Notes: generated by a model from the sequence alone, not told the origin. A stretch of DNA of 64,000 nucleotides from Oceanobacillus rekensis (GCF_002153375.1 NZ_MTBQ01000002.1:656750-720749); one strand, 5' to 3'. Shown: positions 9,640-18,790, counted from the first letter of the stretch. Program-made: numbers and translations.

Positions 9640-9960
9640 GTGTTGCTCACTATTCCACCGAGGAGATTAGTTGTTTATGCTACAAAATATATAAAACTAC
9701 GATGTAACTTCAGGTTTAAAATACAAGATGACTGCTAATGCTGCCGTCCGGATCGCTCTGGTGGAAGTGCAGCTTAGGGCACGGCCTCAGCCTCCTCGAA
9801 AAAATCACTCTGCGGGGGCATCGGACACGTTTAATTTCTGCCAGGAGTCACCGCCCAGAGTGGTTCCCGAAGTTACTTATCCTATGTCGCAGTTTATCTG
9901 AAAGCAACAATTCTTTTCGGTGGGACGAGTAACCGCAGTCCGGAACATTGCAAAAGTAAC
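9640..9960. repeat. Dispersed G+C-rich intergenic repeat, copy A
   Basis: This gene-free stretch holds a palindromic element. A left arm with GCCGTCCGGATCGCTCTGG (from ~9742) is answered by CACCGCCCAGAGTGG plus CCCGAAGTTAC (~9850-9874). The outer TGCTACAAAATATATAAA and CGCAGTTTATCTGAAAGCA segments recur near 58068 and 51836, and TTTTCGGTGGGACGAGTAA recurs at 18737 and, inverted, at 58030. Small open frames across it are repeat-derived and not genes. Confidence 0.8.
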
Positions 9961-10150
9961 CTTTTAAAATAAAGTTATCATAACAGGGTGTTAAAGACAA
10001 ATTTCCGTTAAAATCGGTGTTTTTTGCTTTATAACTTTCATAATATCCTGTAATTGTATATAATAAACGTAGGTTTATGTGAACCAATTAACAGGAATGG
10101 TTTAATGAATAAACAAACAAGGACAAATAGATATGGAAGGATGAGATAAA

Positions 10151-10414
10151 ATGAAAACACAAACTTTTACTATTACAGCGGAAACAGGGGTCCATGCAAG
10201 ACCTGCAACACTACTCGTTAATAAAGCGGGCCAATATAATTCTGAGGTAGAGTTATCTTATAGCGGAAAAAAAGTTAACTTAAAATCTATCATGGGTGTT
10301 ATGTCTCTTGGAATTCCTAAAGGTGCTGAAATCGAAGTATCTGCTGAAGGTAATGATGAAGAGGAAGCATTGAATGGTGTTAAAGAAGTTATTAAAGAAC
10401 ATTTAGGCGAGTAA
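10151..10414 (+). CDS. ptsH: Phosphocarrier protein HPr
   Basis: An 87-residue HPr. GVHARPAT contains the catalytic His-15 phosphorylated by enzyme I, and [12 protein letters not shown] contains Ser-46 phosphorylated by HPr kinase for CcpA-dependent catabolite repression. The intact His-15 distinguishes it from Crh. In B. subtilis ptsH is followed by ptsI; here a strong terminator follows at once and no ptsI is present, so ptsH is a stand-alone gene. AAGGATGAG lies before ATG. Confidence 0.95.
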   Translation: MKTQTFTITAETGVHARPATLLVNKAGQYNSEVELSYSGKKVNLKSIMGVMSLGIPKGAEIEVSAEGNDEEEALNGVKEVIKEHLGE

Positions 10415-10420
10415 GTATGA

Positions 10421-10449
10421 AGCTAGGGAATTGCTCCCTAGCTTTTTTT
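10421..10449 (+). terminator. Terminator of ptsH
   Basis: AGCTAGGG / CCCTAGCT stem followed by seven T residues. Confidence 0.9.
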
Positions 10450-10537
10450 CACCGGCAGTTAAGGAGGAAAAAATATTTTCTTATTGCATAAGTGAACCTA
10501 GGGTCGTCACTTAACAGCTTAGTATAACCTTAGTTTT

Positions 10538-10927
10538 CTAATAAAATTTATGATAGTAATTTTCTTCTAAACCATTCAGTTTTAACAGTGATTGACGGTT
10601 GAATTCACTATCCACCAAAGCTATTTTCTCTTTGTAATCTTCAACAGCCTTTTTCAGTGATTCTCCATAAGCAGGAATTTCAGCTTCGAAAGGGTGTACT
10701 GCTGCTTTTTTGACATTCATTTTTTCATGGAACGCAAGTGCTTTACGTTCATGGAAAAAGACATCTTCATGTTTTCCGTAGTTATGAAGATCTCCTTGAA
10801 GCGGATGTTTTATAACTGCTAGCACCTCAATTAGATAATTTGCACCACGATCCTCTTTTACTTCACCAATGTATGTACCAGAATTATAATGTGCTTTGAC
10901 AATATCTGTACTTTTAACTTCCGCCAT
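10538..10927 (-). CDS. kapB: KapB-like sporulation phosphorelay protein
   Basis: A 129-residue protein of the KapB (kinase-associated protein B) family. In B. subtilis KapB is needed for KinB-dependent activation of the Spo0A phosphorelay. It shows the N-terminal beta-barrel-like segment (VKAHYNSGTYIGEV...YLIEVLAVIKHP) and the C-terminal helical half with HPFE and LNGLEENYYHKF. No signal peptide or lipobox is visible, so it appears cytoplasmic. kinB is not next to it in this window, although patB, a neighbour of kinB in B. subtilis, lies 1.2 kb further on. Confidence 0.8.
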   Translation of the reverse strand: MAEVKSTDIVKAHYNSGTYIGEVKEDRGANYLIEVLAVIKHPLQGDLHNYGKHEDVFFHERKALAFHEKMNVKKAAVHPFEAEIPAYGESLKKAVEDYKEKIALVDSEFNRQSLLKLNGLEENYYHKFY

Positions 10928-11044
10928 TTTATCACTCTCCCTAAATATATTGTGCCAAAGATGTAACAGTTTAGCGAATATTTGATCCTGAGGTATTGGT
11001 TACATTGAGAAATTTGGTATAATAGGTAAAGAAGGGTGTGAGGA

Positions 11045-11245
11045 ATGATGATGCCATTTCTTTATTTTCCGGAAGATAAAGCAGAATATATACCAGCTGT
11101 CATCACACTGGCTATTTTTATAATCTTGGCAGTAATTGCGATGTATTTTATGATAAAAAAGTCAACAAAAGATGAAGAAAATTTTAAAGAAAAATACAAT
11201 CAGCAGTTGGAAAATGCCAGTAACAAAGATAAGTCAAATTACTAA
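11045..11245 (+). CDS. Small single-pass membrane protein
   Basis: A 66-residue protein with one hydrophobic helix (~16-37) followed by a charged, Lys/Glu/Asn-rich tail that is probably cytoplasmic. Three consecutive ATG codons sit at the start with AAGGG upstream; the exact start is not settled. A terminator follows, so it is its own transcription unit. I do not recognise the family. Confidence 0.6.
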   Translation: MMMPFLYFPEDKAEYIPAVITLAIFIILAVIAMYFMIKKSTKDEENFKEKYNQQLENASNKDKSNY

Positions 11246-11248
11246 ACC

Positions 11249-11286
11249 AAGTCTCCTTATTCTGAAAAGATGAGGGGCTTTTTTTG
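11249..11286 (+). terminator. Terminator after the small membrane protein gene
   Basis: Stem of AAGTCTCCTTATTCT against AGATGAGGGGCTTT with G-T pairs, followed by seven T residues. Confidence 0.75.
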
Positions 11287-11345
11287 TTTAGTTTACTGCT
11301 TAAATGCAGATACTGAATAGAAAGAATGCAAAAGGAGATCATGTT

Positions 11346-11921
11346 ATGCGGTTTATATTTTTATTTACCCTATTGGTTCTTACAGCCTGCCAGTCAGACA
11401 ATCCGACTACACAAGTAGTGGAAATGTACAATAGTTCAGGTGATATGGTAGGAAATGCAACATTGAATGAAAGCGAAGATGGGGTTGGAATAGAACTTAA
11501 ATTGGAAGGGCTTGAACCCGGATTTCATGGAATACATGTCCATGAATTTCCTAAATGTGAAGGACCAGAATTTACAACTGCAGGTAACCATTATAATCCG
11601 GAAGGGAAAGAACACGGGTTGATGCACCCAGAAGGGCCACACATCGGTGACTTACCAAATATTGAAGCGGATGCTGGTGGTCTCGTAGAAGCAGAATTGA
11701 TGCTTGCAGGTGCAACTTTACTGGATGGTAAAAACTCACTTTTAAATGAAGATGGTACGTCTTTAGTTGTTCACGAAGGGCAAGATGATGGTGTCAGCCA
11801 GCCGAGTGGAGAATCAGGAGTTCGAATACTTTGCGGTGAAATAAAGAAGGACAAGGACAGCGAAGAATCAGAGGAATCACCAACAGACCCAACCGAATCG
11901 AATGAGGAGCAGAAAGAGTAG
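11346..11921 (+). CDS. Cu/Zn superoxide dismutase-family lipoprotein
   Basis: A 191-residue exported lipoprotein: the short signal peptide ends in the lipobox LTAC (Cys-15). The body is a Cu/Zn-SOD barrel with GIHVHE (two Cu His), NHYNPEGKEHG (bridging His and Zn His), GPHIGDLPN (Zn His and Asp) and VVHEG (fourth Cu His). The disulfide Cys pair is in KCEG and ILCGE. An acidic Ser/Glu-rich tail follows. B. subtilis YojM lacks a full copper site, whereas all ligands seem present here, so real dismutase activity at the outer membrane face is likely. ATG 11346 is chosen because AAAGGAG lies 8 nt upstream; an in-frame ATG at 11304 has no such site. Confidence 0.88.
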   Translation: MRFIFLFTLLVLTACQSDNPTTQVVEMYNSSGDMVGNATLNESEDGVGIELKLEGLEPGFHGIHVHEFPKCEGPEFTTAGNHYNPEGKEHGLMHPEGPHIGDLPNIEADAGGLVEAELMLAGATLLDGKNSLLNEDGTSLVVHEGQDDGVSQPSGESGVRILCGEIKKDKDSEESEESPTDPTESNEEQKE

Positions 11922-12009
11922 CGGTCGTATCATAAGAGAATAATTAAATGCATGCTACGTGGCTGGCTTGTTCAACTATGAAGGCGTGATAGATTTAGTA
12001 TTCGTTATT

Positions 12010-12058
12010 TTATTACACCAAAGAGCACTGCATTATGCAGTGCTCTTTGGTGTAATAA
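12010..12058. terminator. Perfect 23-bp inverted repeat, bidirectional terminator
   Basis: Arms at 12010-12032 and 12036-12058 are perfectly complementary with a 3-nt TTA loop, between the convergent sodC-like and patB genes. Confidence 0.8.
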
Positions 12059-12081
12059 ATTATTTTTGTATGTTTAAATAA

Positions 12082-13254
12082 TCAAAGTGCCTTTACCGCT
12101 TTAATAATGCGCTCCACGCCTTCTTCTAATGTGGCCCGTGGGCAGGCGATATTGATTCGCATGTGTTTGTCGCCCTCGTCTCCGTAAGAAACGCCAGCAT
12201 TGAGACCGACTCTTGCCTTTTCTATCATGAATTTATTCAATTCTTTATTATTCATACCAAGTTCACTGCAATCAACCCAAAGTAAGTATGTTCCTTCAGG
12301 CTGAACAACTTTCAACTGTGGGATATGTTTATCAAACATTTCCGTTACGTAGTCGGTGTGACTTTTAAGTAATGCTACCAGTTCATCAAGCCATGCCTCA
12401 CCGTGTGTATAAGCTGCTTCGAGTGCTGTATTCCCCATAGTGTTCAACATATTATGCAATCCTTGCTTACTGAATGTTGCTTCAAGTTTTTTTCTCTTGT
12501 CCTTATCGGTTGTTATTACATAGGAAGCATCCAGCCCAGCGAGATTAAACGTTTTGGATGGTGCCATACATGTAATGGTTTGATCAGCAATTTCTTCAGA
12601 AAGGGATGCAATTGGAATATGTCGTTCCCCTGGAAATACGAGGTCACTATGAATTTCGTCGGCAATAATCATCACATTGTATTTCAGGCAAAGTTTTGCC
12701 ATCTTTTCTAATTCTTCCTTTTTCCAAACTCGGCCGACAGGATTATGTGGTGAGCATAGAATAAAGGCCTTCACACCACTTTTTAATTTCTTCTCGAAGT
12801 CATCGAAATCAATCGTATAATAATTATCCTTATTTATAAGCGGATTCTTAACTACAACCCTGTCATGTTCGGTAATCACACTGTAGAACGGTGTGTAAAC
12901 AGGTGTTTGAATGAGTATCTTATCATTCGGTTCAGTAAAAGCTTGTACAGCCATATGCAGGCTTGTTACGACGCCAGGACTATAGGATAACCATGTTTTG
13001 TCGATTTTCCACCCATGCCGTTTCTGCAACCATTTAATAATTGAGTCAGACACATCATCATCGATAACGGTATATCCATAAATTCCATGCTGTGCACGTC
13101 TTACCAATGCATCATTAACTTCATCAGGTGCCTTAAAATCCATATCTGCAACCCACATTGGTAGAACATCGTCAGACTGGAAGACTTCCTTAAGCATATC
13201 CCACTTAACGGATCTCGTGTTTCTGCGTTCAAATAATTCATCAAATATACCCAT
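12082..13254 (-). CDS. patB: PatB/MalY-type PLP cystathionine beta-lyase / aminotransferase
   Basis: A 390-residue fold-type I PLP enzyme. MWVADMDFKAP, SPGVVTSLHMAV, CSPHNPVGRVW (substrate/PLP binding), ADEIHSDL (PLP Asp) and APSKTFNLAGLDASY (Schiff-base Lys) are all PatB/MalY landmarks. The B. subtilis enzyme cleaves cystathionine and cysteine C-S bonds. AGGAGG lies 6 nt before the ATG at 13254 (3 nt before one at 13257), so these are better starts than the upstream ATG at 13275. Confidence 0.92.
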   Translation of the reverse strand: MGIFDELFERRNTRSVKWDMLKEVFQSDDVLPMWVADMDFKAPDEVNDALVRRAQHGIYGYTVIDDDVSDSIIKWLQKRHGWKIDKTWLSYSPGVVTSLHMAVQAFTEPNDKILIQTPVYTPFYSVITEHDRVVVKNPLINKDNYYTIDFDDFEKKLKSGVKAFILCSPHNPVGRVWKKEELEKMAKLCLKYNVMIIADEIHSDLVFPGERHIPIASLSEEIADQTITCMAPSKTFNLAGLDASYVITTDKDKRKKLEATFSKQGLHNMLNTMGNTALEAAYTHGEAWLDELVALLKSHTDYVTEMFDKHIPQLKVVQPEGTYLLWVDCSELGMNNKELNKFMIEKARVGLNAGVSYGDEGDKHMRINIACPRATLEEGVERIIKAVKAL

Positions 13255-13313
13255 CATCTGCCTCCTAATATTCAAGTAATGCTATTATACCAAAGAAAAA
13301 TGTCAAAAAAAAA

Positions 13314-13335
13314 GCAAAGCGTCTAAACGCTTTGC
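13314..13335 (-). terminator. Terminator of pgi
   Basis: GCAAAGCGT / ACGCTTTGC stem; reading on the minus strand it is followed by a run of nine T residues. Confidence 0.9.
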
Positions 13336-13414
13336 CTACAGGGGGAATACGAGAAAGTCTTACACTCATAGTATTACCCCGTGTTGAGAAATATAAACAT
13401 TCTTTTTAATTTTT

Positions 13415-14761
13415 TTAAAGGCGTTTTTCTAATTCTTCTTTTTCATTTTCAAAGCCAGGTTTCCCTAAGAGTGCAAACATATTTGTTTTGTATGCTTCAA
13501 CACCTGGCTGGTCAAATGGATTTACACCAAGCAAGTAACCGCTGATGGCACAAGCTTTTTCAAAGAAGTAAACCATATAACCAAACGTATATGCATCAAG
13601 TGCAGGCAACTCGACGATTAAGTTTGGAACATCACCATCTGTATGTGCAAGCATCGTACCTTGGAATGCTTTGTCATTGATTTCGTGAATTGTTTTTCCA
13701 GCAAGGTAGTTTAAGCCATCGGAATTATTTTCTTCTGCTTCCAATGTCATCTCTTTTTTCGATGTGTTCACATGAAGAACCGTTTCGAAAATATTTCTGC
13801 GACCTTCCTGAATATATTGTCCCAATGAATGAAGGTCAGTTGTGAAATTGGCAGAAGAAGGGTAGATTGCTTTTTGATCCTTTCCTTCACTTTCACCAAA
13901 TAACTGTTTCCACCATTCAGAGAAATATTGCAAGCTTGGCTCATAATTGATCAGGAGCTCAGTCACTTTCCCTTTGTTATATAAAACATTTCTTACTGCA
14001 GCGTATTGATATGCTGGGTTTTTTTCAAGGGATGGTTCAGCGAAATCATTCATCGCATCTTTAGCGCCTTGCATCATATCATCAATCGAAATACCACTTA
14101 CTGCAATCGGAAGTAGTCCAACAGCCGTCAGAACAGAATAACGTCCACCAACATCATCTGGAATAACAAATGATTCATAGCCAGCTTCGTCTGCAGATGT
14201 TTTCAATGCACCTTTTGCCTTATCCGTTGTTGCATAAATACGACCTTTTGCTTCATCTGTGCCGTATTTTTCTTCTAGGTACTTTTTGAAAATACGGAAG
14301 GCAACTGCTGGTTCTGTAGTTGTACCACTTTTTGATATAACATTAATAGAGAAATCTCGGTCCTTTAGCACATCGAAAAGCTCGCTCATATATGTAGAGC
14401 TTAAATGATGACCGACAAAAATGATTTGTGGTGCATTCCGTTCTTCTTTAGAAAGCAGGTTTTGGAAGGAATGGTTCAGCATTTCAAGTGCTGCACGGGC
14501 ACCTAGATAGGAACCACCAATTCCAATTACAAGCAAGATATCGGAATCATTTCTAATCTTTTCAGCGCTTGCTTTAATTCGCGCATATTCTTCTTTGTCA
14601 TAGTTTTCAGGTAAGTCAACCCAACCGAGGAAATCACTACCGGCACCAGTTTTTTCGTGAATCATTTGGTGAGCCGCTTCAACGAAGGGGCTTAAGTTCT
14701 TAACTTCCTGCTCATCAAAGAATTTCAGAGCTTTATCATACGTAAATGAAACATGTGTCAT
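13415..14761 (-). CDS. pgi: Glucose-6-phosphate isomerase
   Basis: A 448-residue Firmicutes-type Pgi interconverting glucose-6-phosphate and fructose-6-phosphate. [14 protein letters not shown] and [16 protein letters not shown] are the sugar-phosphate binding SIS motifs; [17 protein letters not shown] is PROSITE-type signature 1, [15 protein letters not shown] signature 2, and the catalytic Glu is in [16 protein letters not shown] precedes ATG. In B. subtilis pgi is also close to yugO and the patB/kinB cluster. Confidence 0.97.
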   Translation of the reverse strand: MTHVSFTYDKALKFFDEQEVKNLSPFVEAAHQMIHEKTGAGSDFLGWVDLPENYDKEEYARIKASAEKIRNDSDILLVIGIGGSYLGARAALEMLNHSFQNLLSKEERNAPQIIFVGHHLSSTYMSELFDVLKDRDFSINVISKSGTTTEPAVAFRIFKKYLEEKYGTDEAKGRIYATTDKAKGALKTSADEAGYESFVIPDDVGGRYSVLTAVGLLPIAVSGISIDDMMQGAKDAMNDFAEPSLEKNPAYQYAAVRNVLYNKGKVTELLINYEPSLQYFSEWWKQLFGESEGKDQKAIYPSSANFTTDLHSLGQYIQEGRRNIFETVLHVNTSKKEMTLEAEENNSDGLNYLAGKTIHEINDKAFQGTMLAHTDGDVPNLIVELPALDAYTFGYMVYFFEKACAISGYLLGVNPFDQPGVEAYKTNMFALLGKPGFENEKEELEKRL

Positions 14762-14880
14762 TGTTATCCTCCTTATATGTACAGTAATAATACATTTTAA
14801 CTTTAATCTATTAGTATTGTGAAATCAAGAACAAAGCAAGTAGATTTTCTAACTTTTTAGATAAAGGTCGATAAATGCAA

Positions 14881-14937
14881 AAAAAAGAGGCATACGTGGC
14901 AGATAATAACTTATCTACTGCGTATGCCTCTTTTTCA
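14881..14937. terminator. Long hairpin terminator between yugI and pgi
   Basis: About 20 bp of imperfect stem, with GAGGCATACG / CGTATGCCTC at its base, flanked by A and T runs. It would terminate yugI on the minus strand. Confidence 0.85.
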
Positions 14938-14981
14938 ATACAGAAGAAAAAGGTCACTAACCTAGCATTGCTTTTGGTTTT

Positions 14982-15356
14982 TTATTTTTTCTCTGATTGA
15001 TCGATCCACTCTTGAAGTTTGTCCTTCAATGTGTTGAAACCAGATGTATCATTGTCCTGTTGGTATGCAGGTTGTGATTTTTTTGCTCTAGGTGCTGCTG
15101 GTTTCTTTGGTGCTTCTTCTGTTGCACGAATGGATAGGGATACTTTATTTCGTGCTTCATCAACGTTCATAACTTTTACTTTAACGTCGTCCCCTACTGA
15201 TAAATGCTCATTGATATCTTTAACATATCCATGTGTGATTTCTGAGATGTGAACTAATCCTTGATTTTCATCGTCTAAAGCAACGAATGCACCGTATGGT
15301 TGAATTCCTGTTACTTTACCGTCTATTATCTGACCAGCCTCAAATTTGTTAGTCAT
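14982..15356 (-). CDS. yugI: S1-domain RNA-binding protein, general stress protein 13 type
   Basis: A 124-residue protein with one S1 domain at residues ~5-75 (GQIIDGKVTGIQPYGAFVAL, GLVHISEI, VKVMNVD, KVSLSIRA) and a basic Lys/Ala/Pro linker. It matches YugI, reported as a stress-induced, ribosome-associated protein in B. subtilis. TAGGAG lies 9 nt before ATG 15356; an upstream TTG at 15365 is less likely. The opposite strand is also open, but that is a shadow of this gene. Confidence 0.87.
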   Translation of the reverse strand: MTNKFEAGQIIDGKVTGIQPYGAFVALDDENQGLVHISEITHGYVKDINEHLSVGDDVKVKVMNVDEARNKVSLSIRATEEAPKKPAAPRAKKSQPAYQQDNDTSGFNTLKDKLQEWIDQSEKK

Positions 15357-15459
15357 GCTGAACAACTCCTATACCTATATTCAATTCTTTATACACAATA
15401 TATTATTATAGCACAGTTAATCGTTTCTAGCAAATTATTAAAAAAACAGGAAGGGGAGG

Positions 15460-16458
15460 TTACCAATGAGTTAAAGAGATTAGGGTATCATCTTTTGTTA
15501 AAATTCGTTCTGCATCTGGATGGATAAAATAGTCATCACTATTTTTAAAACCGAGTACCAGATATCCTTTCAAATACATTTGCCTCAACACTTCATGATA
15601 AGGTTGTTCTTCAAGTTCTATTGGAAGTTTTAGATGGGCAAATTGTTGTTGCCGCAAAATTTGGATAATATCTTCAAAGGGTGTAGCCATTTTAACATTG
15701 GAAATTTCATGAAAAAATAGTCCACTCATAAAATCATTGGACCGGATAATTGTCGTTGCACCTGCCCGTATCGCGTTTTCAATCTGAATTTTAGACAGAA
15801 TTTCCGCTACAATCGGTACTTCATTATTATTCCCCCGAACAGCAATTGTAGTAAGTATCGTATAATTATCTGATTGCCGTTCATTTTTACCTATATCAGC
15901 ACTAATTAGAACCCGATTGGCATTTGCTATATTAGCTTTCATCAATACACTATCCTCGGTCGCATCCCCATGAATAAAATGGACAGGATATTCCTGGAAA
16001 GTTATATGGTGTAACGACTTGTCAATCAATACAATCCGGGTGCTTGGGTACTTTTCGTCGACGATACGGATTAGTTGTCTTGTCCGTTCATTCCATCCGA
16101 TAAAAATATAGTGGTTCATACCTTTGAAAGGAAGTTTTCCATTTTCAAGATCCTGTTCGCGTTTTACGGTAGCAGTCGACAAGGAAGTAATATAAAACGC
16201 AAGTAAACCACCACCAGTTAGAATCAATAAAATGGCAATGATTCTACCTATAGGTGTTAATGGAACTAAATCACCATAACCAACCGTTGCCCCTGTAACA
16301 AAAGCCCACCAAATACCATCAAACAAAGTAGGGAATTGTATGGGCTCTGCTATATGCATGAGAAAGCCAAACAAACACATCACGAAAAAAATAGTAATTA
16401 ACAGTTTAAGTGCAATTGGAATACGAAAATAAATCTGTTTAAAAAAACGCATATACAT
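15460..16458 (-). CDS. yugO: YugO-like potassium channel with RCK domain
   Basis: A 332-residue channel with two membrane helices (~14-35 and ~75-97) flanking a pore loop with selectivity filter TVGYGD. A TrkA-N/RCK domain (~113-235, NAD-fold with IFIGWNERTRQLI) follows, and a TrkA-C-like end. It is a two-TM MthK-type K+ channel. YugO of B. subtilis releases K+ and carries electrical signalling in biofilms; that role here is inferred from homology and from the pgi-yugI neighbourhood. AAGGTGA lies 4 nt before ATG. Confidence 0.92.
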   Translation of the reverse strand: MYMRFFKQIYFRIPIALKLLITIFFVMCLFGFLMHIAEPIQFPTLFDGIWWAFVTGATVGYGDLVPLTPIGRIIAILLILTGGGLLAFYITSLSTATVKREQDLENGKLPFKGMNHYIFIGWNERTRQLIRIVDEKYPSTRIVLIDKSLHHITFQEYPVHFIHGDATEDSVLMKANIANANRVLISADIGKNERQSDNYTILTTIAVRGNNNEVPIVAEILSKIQIENAIRAGATTIIRSNDFMSGLFFHEISNVKMATPFEDIIQILRQQQFAHLKLPIELEEQPYHEVLRQMYLKGYLVLGFKNSDDYFIHPDAERILTKDDTLISLTHW

Positions 16459-16647
16459 AACTTCACCTTGAGCTTAGTTAGATTTTTAGTTAGTATGCTC
16501 ATCCGTGTAAAGAAGTATGCTGATTTTGAGGGATATCGCTTTTAAAATCATTAGAGATTTTTGTGTTGTTTTAGTTAAATAATCATATTGATTCAATTCT
16601 TTGAGTGATTTAAGAGTTTGATTTTTCACTTATTGAGACGCAAAAAA

Positions 16648-16684
16648 ACGAGTATTGAATTGTATAACAATTTAATACTCGTTT
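16648..16684 (-). terminator. Terminator of the thioredoxin-like gene
   Basis: Stem of AACGAGTATTGAATTG against CAATTTAATACTCGTT with a 5-nt loop; a run of seven T residues follows on the minus strand. Confidence 0.88.
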
Positions 16685-16703
16685 TCCACATTGATTCATA
16701 ACA

Positions 16704-17255
16704 CTATTGTAATGTTTCTTTCAAACTGTCATAAACATCTGTCCAAAAGTCCGTGTGATCACGATAGGATTTTGTCATGAACATATGCATTTCATTCGAT
16801 TTTTCCTTAAAGTCTTCTGCGTCCTGTGGTGGTAGTTTGCTGCGGGAGTCGTCAACAAATTTTTGGACTCTTTCTGCACGTGGCCCCCATTTGGCCACTT
16901 CATTTCCATTTTCGTCAATGAAAACAAAGATTGGGATAGAGCGGGCTTTACCATTTGTCAGGTACTGATCCATTAATTCCAAGTTTTGATCGCGCAGGAG
17001 GATTCGTACTTGAATCTGTGCTGCTTCTGATAACTTCAGCAGTATAGGAAGATTTAACATGGCATCACCACACCAGTCTTCCGTTAAAACAATTGCGCGA
17101 AGATTTCTATCACGCAATTGCTCGAAAAAGGCTTCGTCGTTAGGCAAGATAAAGTTATCGTAAATTTGTAAAGTATCTTCCTTATGCTTTTCCATTGATT
17201 CAATATAGAGATCTGGCTTCATACCTTTTTCAAACCAATCATTCAAACTCATCAT
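16704..17255 (-). CDS. Thioredoxin-family protein with WCGD motif
   Basis: A 183-residue cytoplasmic thioredoxin-fold protein. The active-site position reads VLTEDWCGDAMLNLP (~55-69), so only one Cys is present and a disulfide (CxxC) redox mechanism is impossible; SIPIFVFIDE supplies the cis-Pro. It matches a group of Bacillaceae proteins annotated simply as thioredoxin family. Function may be thiol or bacillithiol chemistry, but this is a guess. AAGGAG lies 7 nt before ATG. It is monocistronic. Confidence 0.8.
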   Translation of the reverse strand: MMSLNDWFEKGMKPDLYIESMEKHKEDTLQIYDNFILPNDEAFFEQLRDRNLRAIVLTEDWCGDAMLNLPILLKLSEAAQIQVRILLRDQNLELMDQYLTNGKARSIPIFVFIDENGNEVAKWGPRAERVQKFVDDSRSKLPPQDAEDFKEKSNEMHMFMTKSYRDHTDFWTDVYDSLKETLQ

Positions 17256-17272
17256 TCATTCACTCCTTAGAA

Positions 17273-17446
17273 GAGGATGTTCAAAAAGTCCGGTAAAAAT
17301 GACACATCGAATTTCTCACGAATGCTTTCTTTTCCTGCGTGCGAGAACGTTTGCTCACGTATTAAAAGCATACGTTCCGCTACCGGGAGCTACGCTACCT
17401 CGAACTTCTCGGTCCTTTTTACCCTCCTTTTTGAACACACACTAGA
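17273..17446. repeat. MITE-like palindromic element
   Basis: Ends are inverted repeats: GATGTTCAAAAAGTCCGG at the left and the complement of CCTCCTTTTTGAACACAC at the right, each continued by GTAAAAA. Internal palindromic parts (GCGTGCGAGAACG...) suggest a foldback structure of about 170 bp. No transposase is encoded; an open frame across it is not a gene. It fills most of the gap upstream of the M42 peptidase gene. Confidence 0.75.
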
Positions 17447-17563
17447 ATATAAACTTGTACTGAAAGTTTACCCATTATTTAACATGGCGTAAACAAAAGT
17501 GCTCTTCAAGTGAAATTTTGCTATCATGAAATTAGATTATAAGTTTTCGAGGAGGTACAGTGG

Positions 17564-18622
17564 ATGGCTAAAGCTAATCAGGACTTTTTATTGGAATTAT
17601 TAAAGACACCGTCTCCATCAAGTATGGAAATGGAAATTCAGAAAAAGTGGATCAACTATGTGAAAGATTTCGCTGATGAAATACGCACAGATAATGCCGG
17701 AAATGCAATTGGTGTATTAAATCCAGATGCGCCATTTAAAATATTGCTTGCAGGACACTGTGATGAGATTGCACTAGTAGTGAATCGGATAGATGAGAAT
17801 GGCTATTTGCATTTTGATAAAATGGGTGGAATAAATCCAAAAGCTGCAGTTGGAATGCGTGTAACAGTACTTGGTTTTAATGGAAATGTTACAGGAGTGA
17901 TTGGTGTTAATGCCCAACATCACGGTGGTTTGAAAAATGATTATGGTCTTGAGGATCTATTTATCGATTGCGGCTATAATTCAAAAGAGGAAGCTAAGGC
18001 ATATATTCAAATCGGTGATCTTTGTGTATATAAAACAGAACCTGAGATTTTAATGGATCGTTATGTTGCAGGCAGGGGACTTGATAACCGGACAGGAGCA
18101 TTTATCGTTGCAGAGGTTTTAAAACGTCTTTCTGAAAAGGACGTAAAGGTAGGCGTTTATGCTGCAAGCACGGTCAATGAGGAAACGAATATGGGTGGAG
18201 CATATTTTGCAGCGGCTGGTATCGAACCGACAATGGCAATAGCTTGTGATGTGACATTTGCAACCGATTATCCTGGCGTTAATAAAAATAAATATGGCGA
18301 TATCACACTTGATGGTGGTCCAGTACTAGCAAAAGGTGCACCAATTAATATTAAAATTAATCAATTGCTTGAACGAACTGCCAAAAAGCTGAATATGGAT
18401 GTCCAATATGAGCTTACACCGAGAATGACCGGTACAGATGCAGATAAGATGAGATTAACTGGCAAGGGAGTTCCTGTTTCATTAGTATCCTTGCCATTAC
18501 GTTATATGCACTCACCAGTGGAAACAGCAAGTTTTAAAGATATAGAAGAGGAAATTGACTTAATTGTCACGATGATTGCTGATATGACTGGAGAAGAAAG
18601 TCTAAATCCACTGGAGGATTAA
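17564..18622 (+). CDS. M42-family metallo-aminopeptidase
   Basis: A 352-residue co-catalytic metallopeptidase of family M42 (PepA/FrvX/YsdC type). LLAGHCDEIALVV holds metal-binding His and the catalytic-side Asp, GRGLDNRTGAF the bridging Asp, STVNEETNMGGA the Glu pair, IACDVTFATDYP an Asp ligand, and RYMHSPVE the last His. These enzymes form large tetrahedral assemblies that trim peptides from the N terminus. GAGGTAC precedes ATG 17564. It is monocistronic, between two repeat-containing spacers. Confidence 0.92.
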   Translation: MAKANQDFLLELLKTPSPSSMEMEIQKKWINYVKDFADEIRTDNAGNAIGVLNPDAPFKILLAGHCDEIALVVNRIDENGYLHFDKMGGINPKAAVGMRVTVLGFNGNVTGVIGVNAQHHGGLKNDYGLEDLFIDCGYNSKEEAKAYIQIGDLCVYKTEPEILMDRYVAGRGLDNRTGAFIVAEVLKRLSEKDVKVGVYAASTVNEETNMGGAYFAAAGIEPTMAIACDVTFATDYPGVNKNKYGDITLDGGPVLAKGAPINIKINQLLERTAKKLNMDVQYELTPRMTGTDADKMRLTGKGVPVSLVSLPLRYMHSPVETASFKDIEEEIDLIVTMIADMTGEESLNPLED

Positions 18623-18624
18623 CC

Positions 18625-18790
18625 AGAACAAAAGCTTAAAGCTAGGTTAGCGACGTATGGACAATCCTTTAGCCGCGGAGATAAAGGAAACCGGGGGCCT
18701 ACAGGAAATAGGTCAGTTCGGTGTTGCGACTAATGTTTTCGGTGGGGCGAATAAGTGCAGTCCCAGGACGTCGCGTTTTTAACCGAATAT
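18625..18790. repeat. Dispersed intergenic repeat, copy B
   Basis: TTTTCGGTGGGGCGAATAAG then TGCAGTCCCAGGACGT parallels the end of copy A (TTTTCGGTGGGACGAGTAA, CCGCAGTCCGGAAC). The left half is a G+C-rich segment not seen in the other copies. Confidence 0.6.

Noticed and set aside
9738..10087. Open frames on both strands upstream of ptsH
   Set aside because: They lie in a palindromic repeat, have no ribosome sites and no protein-like composition.
17277..17492. A 71-codon frame starting in the MITE-like repeat
   Set aside because: It follows the inverted-repeat sequence and lacks a ribosome site.
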